From Rostratula benghalensis (lineage: Eukaryota; Chordata; Aves; Charadriiformes; Rostratulidae), in NCBI GenBank assembly GCA_013399305.1, contig VXAI01000116.1, positions 413,617 to 477,616 on the forward strand: 64,000 nucleotides of DNA, read 5' to 3'. Below the pieces are notes generated by a model. The model saw nothing but the letters and a program-made list of their open reading frames with translations. It was not told the DNA's origin and searched no databases. A program made the position numbers and the translations under genes. How positions within the stretch are numbered: the first letter of the stretch is position 1; every line of letters begins with the position of its first letter. Shown here piece after piece: positions 52,401 through 64,000 of the stretch.

Positions 52401-55400
52401 GCAACTGACTGTCTTTACCTTCCAAGTCTTTTGTGATGGTTTCTGTGTGAGGAAAACTATTCCTCTAAAAGTAACTAGGCTAAACTCTGCAGTTCAGGTT
52501 CTGTTGTTCCAGTCTTTGTGCTTTTGACATTGAAGTTTGCCTAATACATTTGCTTGACCAAGGTGTTTTCCTTACTTGGCTGCATGTTTCCTTTCTGTTC
52601 TTTGCTGGAATCTGTCCTTATCCTACTGTGAAGCAAGGACAGTCAGACTAAAACTTTTCCAGTTGGGAAGTTAAACCTTCATAATCTTGGAAGAGTGGAG
52701 GGTTTCTATCTTGTTAAAGAAACTTCAAGTTTCATTCATTGCAAAGTGTAGGGTAGCACCTTAGTGATAGATTGCCTGCACTAATTGTTTAAAAGTATAT
52801 AATGTATGGGGATACGGGGGAAGCTTCCTGTGAGAAACTCAGAAAAAGCCATTCAAAACTCTGAGGCATGAGTTATTTGACACACAAAAGAAAATTAAAT
52901 CTTCATTCCAGGAAGACATTCAACTTTTTAAGCTTGATTCATGTTGCTGCTTCATGGATTAATATCCATAACAGGATTGAAAAGGTGGATGGAGCCACCT
53001 TTTCTATACTCCAAGCCCCAAATAGTGAGAACAAACCACAGATAAGCCTTATTATAAAGGGTTTTTTGATGGGTTACAGTTGTGGTCATGGCTGTCTCTG
53101 AAACAAAAATCTCCCTAGTTTTCTTTTAATGAATTTTTTCATAAACTGCTCCTCAAAAGTAAATGGGTAACTAAAGGAAATGTATAGTGCATTTGGAAGT
53201 ATTCATCAGACTCATTATGCTCTCCTCTCAGTGATTTTTTTTTTTTTTTTCAATTTCCTAGTGATGGATTTGAAGATTCTTAGTAGAGATGATAGCTTCT
53301 GTAAACTGAATTTTGTTTGCTTTGTAGTGGCAATATTAAGGAGATCAATGGGAGCTATTAACATACTCATAGAGGGCAGAAACCAAAACAAGGGTTGAGC
53401 AGGAGACATCTCAATTATCAGTACAACTGATATTCCAAATATTCTTGTTCTTTTGGCACATAGGCTTCTGTCATTCAGATCTGAAAATCTCTCTTAATGT
53501 GTTGTTTTCACTAGAATCTTAATTTCAGTGAAGCTGATTATTTAGTACTGAGACAAGTTTGGGAACATATTAATTTTGTTTTTCTCAGTTTTCCAGTTTT
53601 GTCTGTGAAGTTGTACTTGGATAAGAATTCTTTTTAAAAATAATTTTATTGCAGTGAACTGGGTTGTTTTAGCAAATATATACCTTTAGTTCAATTCTGT
53701 CCTATCTAATGACAGTGGTAAGGCTACTTGGTTTTCAACTGTATCTTACTCATCAGCAGTATGATGAGTACTTTTTATAAGGAACTAGGAGTTAATTTTT
53801 TTTAAGTGTCATTGAATTGTATTGTTACATCACTGCCTGATATCTCATTGTAGGCTGAGAAACCATTCTGATAGAAATTTGCTTCCGTGTTAGCAGGCAT
53901 TACGTGTAGTTGAAATCTACTGAAACCAAAAGAAGTCTTTATCTTACATCTCGGGCTCTAACCTGGTAAAGGCACTTTCACGAGTGTCTTGGAAAGAGCT
54001 GAGATTTTAATTTCTGCTACAGGCAATTTTGCAAGAACAGTGAAAGCACCAACTTTTGTGCAGTTCTTGTTCTGCTGAAATTTAAAACAGCACTTTAAGC
54101 TGAAATGTTACATTAACCCGGCAGTACAAGGGGAAAAGTCCCTTAAGCCTTTGCATTTTTTGCAACTGTTAAAAAGGCTTATATATTGTTATAGATAAAT
54201 TATTGTGGTGGCTGCAAAGTGAGTGATTTGTCTGCATTGCAGTTCCCACAGAAGTTTGGTATTTGTGGGTAAGGAGTCTTTCCTTACCTAGCCTTAAAAT
54301 GTTGAACAGTAATGGCAGACTCTGTATTCATCTTAAAGGCTGAGGGTCAGGTCAGAAGAGGTAGAGTAAACTCTTAGAAACCAACTTAAAGTTTACCAAA
54401 CTGCAGCAGGTGACTTGGTGATTTGACACTATCGATATGGTTGACAATACAGCTACTAAAAGAGTAGATATGTTGGATAGAAAGACTTTTCAGAATTTGG
54501 GGTCGATGTTCACAAGAAAAATCAGGATGATCTGCTTACGTGGCAAGTTACACCAAAACTTATGTCTACTCTGTGGGGTAAAAAAAAAAATTAAATAATC
54601 ACTGCAGTCTTTATATTGGTTTATGAGACTTAAATATCAGCAGAGTGTTCAACATTGAATGATTGAATGAGAGCATGGGAACAGGAACATTTCCTCTGAT
54701 ACCTCCTGATGCAGCACTGGATAGCATTGCAATGTGAAAGCAGAATGTCAGCTTGAAGGAGGCACATACATTCTTGGCTTCATGGGTTTTGTTTTGGATA
54801 TTTTTTGTGGCTTTTTTTAGCTGACAAGCTAATATTGTTTGAGAAACAATAAAATGTATTGATGGAGATGCAACCAGAAGTATTATTTAGATTGTCTTTA
54901 AGAGAGAGAGAATAGAACTTCTGAGAGAGACACCTTCCAGGAGAATAGGAACTAAGTGGCCTTGGAAATTTTATCAGAAAAGATAGAGGAGAAAAAAAGC
55001 TTGTACTAGATGTTATAAAAAACAATGTTTCTCGTGCACCGGATGGACATGAGACATGGCTAATCTGGAAGACTTAAAGATTGCTTTCCAACACATAGGA
55101 ACACCCTGAAAAAGAGTATAGAGGAGCTCTGGAAAAGTCTAATTGTCCTACACCTGAGACTCATTGGAAGAGATGACTGTTCCTAAGGTCGAGCTAAATA
55201 AAATTCACTCTGAGACTGACTTACAGGGAAAACAATGGGGAAGCAATATTGTGAATCACTTGCAGATAGCTGGCTAGATCCTCTTCCCCTTTTATAAGTG
55301 CGTATGAAACAGTGAAACACCTTTATTACCTGGAAGTTGAATCGTTCTGTGTTATTTGGTCCAGTCTCCTTTATGTATGTTATAGGCTAGGAAGGCTCTG

Positions 55401-55480
55401 ATATAGCACCTGTGTGTTCAGGGCACCTGCTGTTTTGGGTTGAGCCCAGACACAGAATACTTCAACAGAGTGTATGATGT

Positions 55481-55524
55481 GCTGGTTTTGGGGGGAGATG
55501 GGTTTTTGGTGGTGGTGGTTTTTT
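55481..55524. repeat. T/G-rich low-complexity tract in intron 2
   Basis: gctggttttggggggagatg followed by gtggtggtgg and a T run. Same T/G class as 47405-47457. Confidence 0.75.
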
Positions 55525-56154
55525 AATAATAAAGAGTTATGAGACAGTGACTTGACTGAGGAGATACATAAAGGGAAGAAAATAATAGTGGCTGCTTTCT
55601 TGTATGTGAAGTAAATTTTTTGACAGTGGCTTTCTCTCTCAGTCAACTAGGGAGTCATGGTCTAACTAATTGCACTTCTAACTGGATACACAGTTGTTGT
55701 TCTGAGTGATTACTGATGATTCACTGCCAAACTGGAATTTTATATTGAGTAGGGGTCAAATGGTTGTTTGTCTGTACTAGCCACTGTAAATAACCTGGAA
55801 GATGGAATAGAGGATTGCTTAATAAGTACAAAGACATCAAAGAGATGAGCTGCAGAAAATTAGACAATAGAAAATTGGAGTAATATGGACAAGCTGCAGA
55901 AGTAACATCAAATAAGGTAGGTTGAGTCATCTTAGACTCCCTGGTTACTAACCAGTGCAGATAGGAAATGGCAAGTAGTTCTGGTTGAAGTTATAAAGGA
56001 TCACAACTGAAGATGATTAATGGTGCCAATGGTTGTGCATAGGAGAGGAAAGCCGTAGAAACAATCATCTTGTTTCTGATGTCCATGTCAGGTGGCTGTT
56101 CTGCTCTGTCTCACTTGATGCAATGACAACAGCAAGAGACAGATTTGTTACAGA

Positions 56155-56265
56155 AAATCCAGAGAAGAGTAAAAGAAATTAAGAAAACATATTCTGTGAA
56201 GAAAGACTGAAGGAAATTGAATTGCTTAGACTAGAGAAAGATTGCAATTGTAAAGTTTTCAGGGG
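56155..56265 (+). mobile_element. Probable ancient CR1 LINE remnant
   Basis: 'aaaatccagagaagagtaaa', 'tctgtgaagaaagactgaagg' and 'gaattgcttagactagagaaag' line up in order with the late part of CR1 (the 'cagagaagggcaaaa…ggggttgttcagcctagagaaa' region also present at 30690-30780). It is much more diverged than the other copies. Weak support; an unrelated purine-rich stretch is possible. Confidence 0.4.
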
Positions 56266-58416
56266 CATGAACAAATAAATAAACAACTATCAGCACAAAA
56301 AAAAGGAACTTACTTCTGTGTCTTCTCTGTGTATGGGAAAATAAATTGTAGCTCTAAAGTGAATCCGATCCACTAGAACTCAGTGGTAAATAGTCACTGT
56401 AAAATTAAGAGTAATGAAGAGGTGATTTTTTTTTGGAGCAGATAAATGGGGTCTTAACAGTCTCTGAGGTTTCTGAAAACTTTTTTAATTGTTAGAGTGT
56501 TTTCCATAACTAAAGACTAATCTACATCTTTGGAAGAGGTGTTGAGTTGTAGATAACTGGCATTCAGATTTTTTTTATTTTTATTTTAACATTAAAATGT
56601 GCATGTATACACACCTGCATCCCACAGAGAATTCATAAAGCAGGGTTTACAGTTACAGTAAGTTCTATCCCAATGCTAGCAAACCTCTTCTAATGTTTGG
56701 TATGAAAAATTATTTAGGGTGAGTTGAGCTTATACTCGAGGCTTGAATTGTTTCAGAGAACAACTGTGGGAACATGTCTGTTTACTCAATGTGGGAAACA
56801 TACCTTGCAAATCTAAGGAACACAAAATAAAGTGGCCCTAATCTTGACAAAGTCTGTATGATAGGAAATTACCTCTTCTATGGACACCGCTACGTGATAT
56901 TTTTGTTCAGACTTTCAATCAGTTTGCTTAGAACTAGAAGCCATGGTTATTTATTGCTGGTAGAAAGGAGGAAAAACTGTTCTCAAGCAGAGGAGATAAT
57001 TCTGACCTCTGTCTGTAAACACAGAAACATTCCCATCTGTAGTTATTTATAGAAGGAAGTGTTATCTGAAACTAACCTGAAACTGTGCCATCATAGATGC
57101 AGGGGTCTGAAAAATACCCTAAATGTGAAAATAGAAAAATCTTTTTCCCACTACACATCTTGACATGAAACCCTTTCTAAAGCAATTTCATTACAGGGAG
57201 TGGTACAAAGGCCACAGGCACATAATGTGTGGTTTAGGATTTACCCTAGAAAGTATTTACAATTTTTATTACAGTTGTCACAGGATCATATTACCAGTCC
57301 AGTTACAGTTTTGAGGAAAAAAGAAAATACAAAATGACAAAGATTTTGTTTTAAAAGTAACAAAATTATGATGCTTCAGGTGCTACAGAAAAAGGCAACA
57401 AAACCTCAATCATCTAGTGAGTCATCTCAGAAGAGTATCTTAAACTGGCAGTGAACAACAATGCTGAGGAAGCTCTTCAGCTTTGTTGCATATGCAAAAA
57501 ATAAAGGTCATGCCATGTGGAATGGCTTCAGTCTAGCATTGGATATCTTGGCTGCCTGAAACAAAGGTCTCTAGAATTTGACAGAGCAGGGTAGGGACAG
57601 AGAACCACCTGTATATTACTACTTTCTGGACATCAATAGCCCAAAATACAGTAAAAATGAAGTAGAGAACATCACATTTATTTCCTCCCCACAAAGGTAC
57701 ATAATTCTAGTTTGGGGGATTTGGTGTAATGTTACTGAGAATGTAATGGTTGGGCTCCCTGGGAGCCAATTTAACGTTTTTCAGCAAGGTAAGGTTCAGA
57801 TATGTAATACTGCCATCAAAATAACAGATTGGTGAAGTGGGTTATTAAATTAATAGAGCGTTTTTCATAATGAATGGAAAATCAGACCATGATTCCAAAT
57901 CAGGACAGTTTCAGCATGGCAACTGATCAAATTTGTCGATATTTTAAGCTATGTGTGGTCTGCTAAAAGTGACATCCAACTTGCTGGAGTCTTTGTGGAT
58001 CTACAGAGAAGATAAATCCTGCTGGGTTTTCAATTTTTGTCTGTGCACACCAAACACTTAATAAAAAATGGCATGCTGCATGGTGTGGGAATCAATCACT
58101 GGGCAAACAGTGGTGTCACCAGTACTAACGTATCTTGGTTGATGTATGATTACAATAATTTTAGTGCTGGGTTACAGAAATGGTGTGTGTAGCTCTTGGA
58201 ATAAAGGAGCGGCATGCAGTCATTGTCTGCCATCTGCCATGCTAAAGATTCAATCACATGACTTGGAAGCTAAACCTTGGGAATTTGTTGTGTCCTGCTG
58301 GGCCTGGCCATTAACAGATAATTAGTCTGGTAAAAATCTTTTGAATTCATTCTGCAGCTGTCATATGCCAGATCAGGATTTGTGTCACAGGTTCCTCATT
58401 ACATTGAGATCTTTGA

Positions 58417-58433
58417 TTTTTTTTTTTTTTTTT
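58417..58433 (+). repeat. Poly-T run before an acceptor-like cctgtag
   Basis: 17 T followed by cctgtag. It looks like a splice acceptor by pattern, but the following sequence does not match a DCLK2 exon. Confidence 0.85.
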
Positions 58434-61400
58434 CCTGTAGTTAAATTACCCTGTGTTACTTCAGTAAACATTTCTTGCACATTTAAACATGCAAACTTAT
58501 CTTTAAGAAGCCTGTTACACGTTACAGTGCAAAGCTGTTTACCAACCACATATGAAAGGGTTTGAAGGGTGAATTTTCTCCATTCCTGTTCATAACACAG
58601 TCCAGAAACAGACTTTCTCGTTTTAAGATTTGTCTTTCACGTTGTCAGGTTGATGGATCTGTTATAGTAGCTGCTTCTTGGTTGGCTGTAATCAGATTGT
58701 CAGCATCTCTGAAATCTACAGAAGCAAATGTACTGAAATCTTAAAATATCAATTTTTCTTCTAGACTTGTACCAGTTATTAAGAAAAATAGCGTTCTCTT
58801 CCATAATAAATTAATGGCAGGAAACATGAACCAGTTTGTCAGAGAGCAGAACAGGTATATTCATCTTTAATGAATAAATATTGGCAGCTGATTAATTTGC
58901 AATGAACCTTTAAACACAGTAGTCTGAAGACTCTGAAGCCAACTTATAAAAGCAAAGTTTCCCAGCCCTTATATGGAACAGTGACCCTGTTTGTGGCTTG
59001 AAGTTAGTAAGCTTTGCATAGGAAGGAGTTTCACCAGTTTCACTCAGTATTTTCACCATAGGCAGTGAAATTCAGTATTCTTGTAGCACTTTTCTTGTTT
59101 ACAAAGTCAGCAATCATTTTCTCCTGTTGTGCAAATACACAATCTGTGCCATGTTCTTAAATATTTCTTTTGTTCCTGTTTTTACTGATACATGGCACAG
59201 GGTACCTCTGCAATTGTGGAAGGCTTTTGAAAAAATAAAATATTTCAGAAGAGAGCAAAAAGACAAGGGTATAACTCATAAACTAAATGGCAGGTTAGAA
59301 TTTTGGGCTAGCATGTTTGGCATTTCTTGGCTTTGCCCTTCTTACGTCTAACCTCCAACTCAACAAGTATTTGGTTAGGGAATTGCAGTGTGGATAAAAT
59401 CAGCGTAAAATAGGCTAGTTAGTTATGAGAAGTAAAGATGTTTTTCTGAAGGTGCCGTTTTCTTGCATGTGGAAAACTTGCAGTTTCATTTTACTTCATG
59501 CTCACATAGTGGGGAAGATCCTTGTATCACATCCTAGACCTTCTTTCTTCATCTATTGGGAGGTAGATGAAAACCTGGTGGTTCCTAAAGGCTTATCTGA
59601 AATTGAAAACTTCAGTTTACTACCGCGGTTAAATAAGGATCCTTAAATAAGTAATAAAAGCAGCTTTCACTGTGTTAGCCCTGGCACCTGGCTTGATGGT
59701 TGGGATTGGAAGGCTTCGTTTGTTTATCAAAAGCCTCCCTTAAGACAGGAAACAGAATAGTCCATGATACTATCCTATGGAGAATGTTTGTCATGTAGAA
59801 ACCATTTGCTACTTACTCTTCTATTTACAAAAGATAAATTGTATTTTTAAAATGCCAACTGTAAGCTGAGGAAAATGAGATGCATACTTGATCTGGTCCT
59901 TCTCAAGTGTTTGGACACAGGTGCTTATGTGGATTGAGATACATTTTTCTGGACAACTGAAAAACTGTGAGGATAGGGCACTGGATATTTCTGCTAAATA
60001 TGACTCCCCAGTGTTTCACTGCTCTCAAATTTGCAGCATATATATGAAATGGCTTGCAAATCTTCTAGTGTGGCTTGTGTTTCTTTTTTTCCCTTCATCT
60101 GTAGCACAGTTTATTGGTGAAATTCCCTTGGAAGATGATGTGCCTTAGGAAAATATGCCTGTCTTCTGGCTTGTCTGCTTGATAATTAGAAGCGGATCCA
60201 TTTTTAAGTGGAATCTTTTCCTTTTCCCAAAATTTTTCCAAAATTGTAAATTCTGTTTCTCTCTCTAAAGCTAATGGGAATTGATGCATGCATACAACAG
60301 GACATATTGCTGAAATTCTCATTGCTCTGAACAAAAATGCTTTGTTGCTGTAAATATTGGGAAGAATGGAGGAGGAAAGCTAGGATCCAGCATTTTCACG
60401 GGTAGACCTAACTATGAATCCTCGTTACTACATTGGTACACTAAGTAAGAATTAGAATAATTCCTCTTTTTTATGGTGGAAAGAAAAAGTTATGTGAGGT
60501 TTGAAATTGAATTTGGCATGAACTGAAAAAGTATTGTCACGTGTGATGTGAGAAATAAACATTCATACCTCTTGTGTAAATGGGCTTTTTTAGGGATGAG
60601 GCTGGAGTTTAAGGCTCTTTGTGACCTTGTTTTTTTTTTCCTAAGCTTTACATATCCATATGTATAATTAATTTCAAAATGTTTTAGATGATTCATCCTC
60701 CCTCATGCTGTGAGTCATTTGTAGTCTGACTAGCGTACTCAAAAAATCTGATTTTTAGACAGAGGCTAGATAATGTGTGCATGATACCTAAATGCACCTT
60801 ACCTGTAAACTGCCCTCAGTAGGGAGCAAATAAATTATAATTTCGTCTTACTCTACCAAAGTTCGCTCTTAATTGTCATTTGCTATAATAGAAAATGCAG
60901 GTCTTCTATGGAATGGAATATTTATAAGATAACTTATTTTTATAGTGTTTTACTAGGTTTCAGCGAGAAAAGTGACTTTTGTCAGCAGGCATTCTTTACC
61001 ATATATATGCTTGGGTTTTTTGAATTTTGTAAAATGCATAAATAAAATTGTTTTCTGCATTTTTATCCTCAAAATAACAGCAAATCTTGGATTTTTTAGT
61101 AAATAGCTTTACAAAAAATTAAACAGATGGTTCACTTTTAACGTTCTACTAGACTGGATTCTTTGATGTTTATATCTGGCTGACAGTTCTTAGAATTCAA
61201 TATATTAGGTTGCCAAACTCATGCACGGATTTCTAACTATTTTAAAAATTAAACTCTCAGGGCAAAATCTGACTTCTGAGAAACTAGTTTTCTAAAATAT
61301 CTGCATTATTTTCACTGGTGAATAGGTATGCTTGAAGTAGTACTTGACAAGCTATAAATTTGTAAAATTAATTATAAAATTGCTGCTTGCAATTGTTCTG

Positions 61401-64000
61401 CATCACTTCTTTGGCAGGAACTTCATGTCTGCCTCCCTCTAAGTCACTATCACCCTCCTCCATCACCTCTCTGATGGAGAAGATGATTTACATTTGTTTT
61501 GAGTGATTTTAGTTGGTTTTTTGCCCTTTTTTTTTTCCGTTTTTTTTCCCTTCCATCTGTAAAGTTAGGTGTGCTAGGGAAGGTATATAAATGAGCAAGG
61601 TGTTAGTTCAACATACAAGTTGAGGGATAAACTTGCCTGCTTATATGCTCAATTTCTTTCTAACATAAAAACACCAAAAGTGTCCACAGCTTTTAATAGT
61701 TTTATTTATTTATTTTTTATATGTCTGCTGTAAATGGTTTAATTAAGGAATGTACTGTGTTTGGTTCCTGGTAACAATATACAGTTTCTACTGAAAGATA
61801 AATACAGGGTGATAGCATGGGCTTTTTATAAATAACAGCAAAATTACTTGACTGTGAACTTTTACTTGTGTTTTCGCCTCTCTCTCTTGCAGTCTTTCCT
61901 CCATTGTGGAATGGGTTTCAGTAAAAAAAATTGTAGCCTAGTGATGTCAATAGGGGTTGAGCTTTGGTTTTGTTGTTATAACAAAATATTGAGTGATTAC
62001 ATGATCTTTTAATGGCAAATCTGTCAGAAAACCACTGAATTTTTGGCTAAGTTACTATAGAAGACTACATTAAAAATCGATTGGAAATTTTCTTATTTTT
62101 TAATTGATGAAATACTGAAGCTTCCGAGCATTTTAAATTAGGAAAATATAATCTCACTACACAGGAAGGGAATTTTGTTGAATTAATCTTATTTTTTAAA
62201 TTGAACTAAATTCAGTGGGTTAAAGTTTTACTTTCCATTGGCTGATTTCACAAGCTTAATGCTAGTAAAGCACGAGAAATTGTGTTTCTCAGGATTTGTG
62301 AAGTGGCAATTAGAGGTGACATGAAGTAAATGAAATGCACTTTTGCAGTGTTTCTTTAAAAGAATGTCAGCTGACAGTTTTAGAAAGAGCTGATGCAGCA
62401 TCTGCCACTTCACACTGGCAGACAATAAATCCACATGGAGGATCTCTGCATTCGTTTGCCTTTGGTATAAAGAGTAAGGAGTTTACAATGACAAATAAGA
62501 TGCATGGCTTTTACTTGTCTACTTGACTGGAGTAAAAGCTTTTATTTTAAAAGTAAAAATGTATGTGAAATTTGTAAATTGTGAAGAAAAAAAAAAAAAA
62601 TATCAGCGTTTGCTGTGAAATCTTTGAGTTAGCAAATGACTGGAGTACTTTCTAAAGTGCCTGGGCAAGAGGGTGGCACGGTTAGGGACTGAGGACAGAT
62701 GCATTTGCATACAGCCTCTGAGACATCAAAAATTAGTATGATTTACTTTTCTGTACATGCTAAAAAGCCATAAAATACCTCCTCTCTTTAGAAAAATATT
62801 TTCAACTTTTGCTTTTCCATCTCTAGTAATTATATTTCCATCTCTAATATAAGCTTAGAGGGAGATGAAACTTGTACGTGTTTTAAATAGTGTTCTTTTC
62901 ATACATTCTTAGATTTTGCTGTTTTTTCATTCTTGCTGAGTCTCACTGCTTTATAGTTTCCTGCATATACTTCTCACAGTAGTAACTCACTGATGCACGG
63001 GACAATACTTGAACATTTCTGAGGTCTGTGTGTAAGCTTAAATTTGAGTTGGTAGTACTTAATTAAATGTAAAACATATTAAGAAAAACGGTGTGCAGGG
63101 GGAAATTGTGCTCCTGCTGTGAGCTGAAGTGCATTTTTTTTAAGCCTGCTCCTTTTGGGGTTATCCTAAGCATTACAAACAAGTCAACCAAATCAGAGAA
63201 AAGAAGCTTCTCAGGAGAACAAAGAACTTTCACTGAGCTTGGGGTTTGTGCTGCAGGCTCTTCATACTGTATCTTTCAGAATGTTCTCCAGATAGACTTT
63301 CAGGAAATATCCGTATTGATAGGTACTGAGTTGAGAAAAATCAGCACAAGTCCACAGAATATGACAGTTGCATACCTGCAGGCTCTGAGCTGTCATGCTT
63401 TGTTTGATCTGGGTCTTAAATGCAATAAAGAAATAATAAAAATCAATCTTAGGCTTTAATACAGCTCTGGAAAATGCTGCATGCAATCCTTGCGTGTCAT
63501 CATTTCAGGATGACTGAGTTCCTCCACATTTATTAATAGTTCTCACTCCTTTAAAGGCACCGTTATGTAACTGCCAGGTATCGAATATAAATATTTGTAA
63601 AACAATTTCAAAGAATTTATTTAGACTAGTAACAAAAGATTTTTGTAACAAAAAATACTAGTACAGTCCCCTTGCCAACAAGGCAAAAGCCTGTCGGGTA
63701 AACATCAAATGAATACTTAGCAGATGCAGCGTGAACCATGGATTCCTGAAGCTGCTGTTAACTTCTCCATACAGCATTCTAGCAGCAGTTTCAACATGGT
63801 GTTCATAAAAACCAGATGGTTTCTTAAAAGCTAATTAGGAACAGTAAAGTTCCTGATAATTTTAAATCCCATTCTTGGGGATCTGCATCTCCACTAGAAG
63901 TGTATCTAGGGAGGCTCAGAAAAAGGAAAAAAATAAATATTCCACTGATCCAGTATATGCTTCATAGAAAACCTTTTAGGGTTATACCCTTATTCTGGGA

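Larger units (their letters stand above)
49485..64000 (+). other. DCLK2: DCLK2 intron 2, 5' part (acceptor beyond the window)
   Basis: Begins gtaggt and continues to the window end, so it is longer than 14.5 kb. The next coding exon should begin with codons for the VTCLQDFFGDDD-type continuation of the second DCX domain, and I found nothing like it. Contents are a probable ancient CR1 remnant (56155-56265), a T/G-rich tract (55481-55524), T runs (53237-53250, 58417-58433) and an A run near 62586. Several acceptor-like sites (58440, 60101, 61892) lack a plausible exon. Confidence 0.9.

Noticed and set aside
58434..58470. Poly-T plus cctgtag as the acceptor of DCLK2 exon 3
   Set aside because: The downstream sequence does not encode the expected continuation of the second DCX domain (VTCLQDFFGDDD type) in phase 0. 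The acceptor-like site at 60101 fails for the same reason.
1..64000. CRISPR arrays, operons, prokaryotic-type systems or tRNA/rRNA genes
   Set aside because: No regularly spaced repeats, ribosome-binding-site-led gene strings or recognisable structural RNA sequence was seen. Introns, CpG island, CR1 and LTR content place the window in a vertebrate nuclear genome.

Overview
The window looks like a draft-assembly piece of a bird genome. It holds chicken-repeat-1 (CR1) LINE fragments with the typical avian 3' end (a 'ttccaac…attctatgattct' tail), one solitary LTR of a kind I recognise from avian endogenous retroviruses, a 30-base assembly gap, and very low exon density. The only protein-coding gene I can support is the 5' part of DCLK2 (doublecortin-like kinase 2), on the + strand. 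The DCLK2 call rests on the N-terminal residues ([18 protein letters not shown]) and the linker ([14 protein letters not shown]), which differ from the DCLK1 and DCX versions as I remember them.

Layout. 1-38,060 is AT-rich intergenic DNA upstream of the gene, with no convincing exon on either strand. It carries a CR1 reverse-transcriptase relic (1470-2130), a minus-strand solo LTR (8499-9055), an assembly gap (20878-20907), CR1 3' tails (25660, 28847, 33282), a longer CR1 3' fragment (30570-31013), and several A/C-rich or T/G-rich low-complexity tracts. About 38,210-39,450 is a dense CpG island holding the inferred promoter, with GC boxes, a YY1-like site and a G-quadruplex motif. It also holds a 5' leader with short upstream ORFs and coding exon 1 (39022-39439). 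Intron 1 spans 39440-49149. Exon 2 is 49150-49484. Intron 2 starts at 49485 and is still running at the window end (more than 14.5 kb). Both exons join in frame (phase 1, a shared Gly140) to give residues 1-251: the N-terminal doublecortin (DCX) domain, the linker, and the first part of the second DCX domain. The rest of the second DCX domain, the Ser/Pro-rich linker and the kinase domain lie beyond the window.

The most unusual signal is a pair of direct copies of a roughly 188-base sequence on either side of the promoter and exon 1 (36611-36798 upstream and 40125-40312 in intron 1). They align without a single gap at about 82% identity. Gap-free alignment at that divergence suggests either selective constraint (paired regulatory elements) or an unnamed old repeat family. 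I found no CRISPR array, operon, RNA gene or other novel system; the remaining signals are regulatory or repeat-related.
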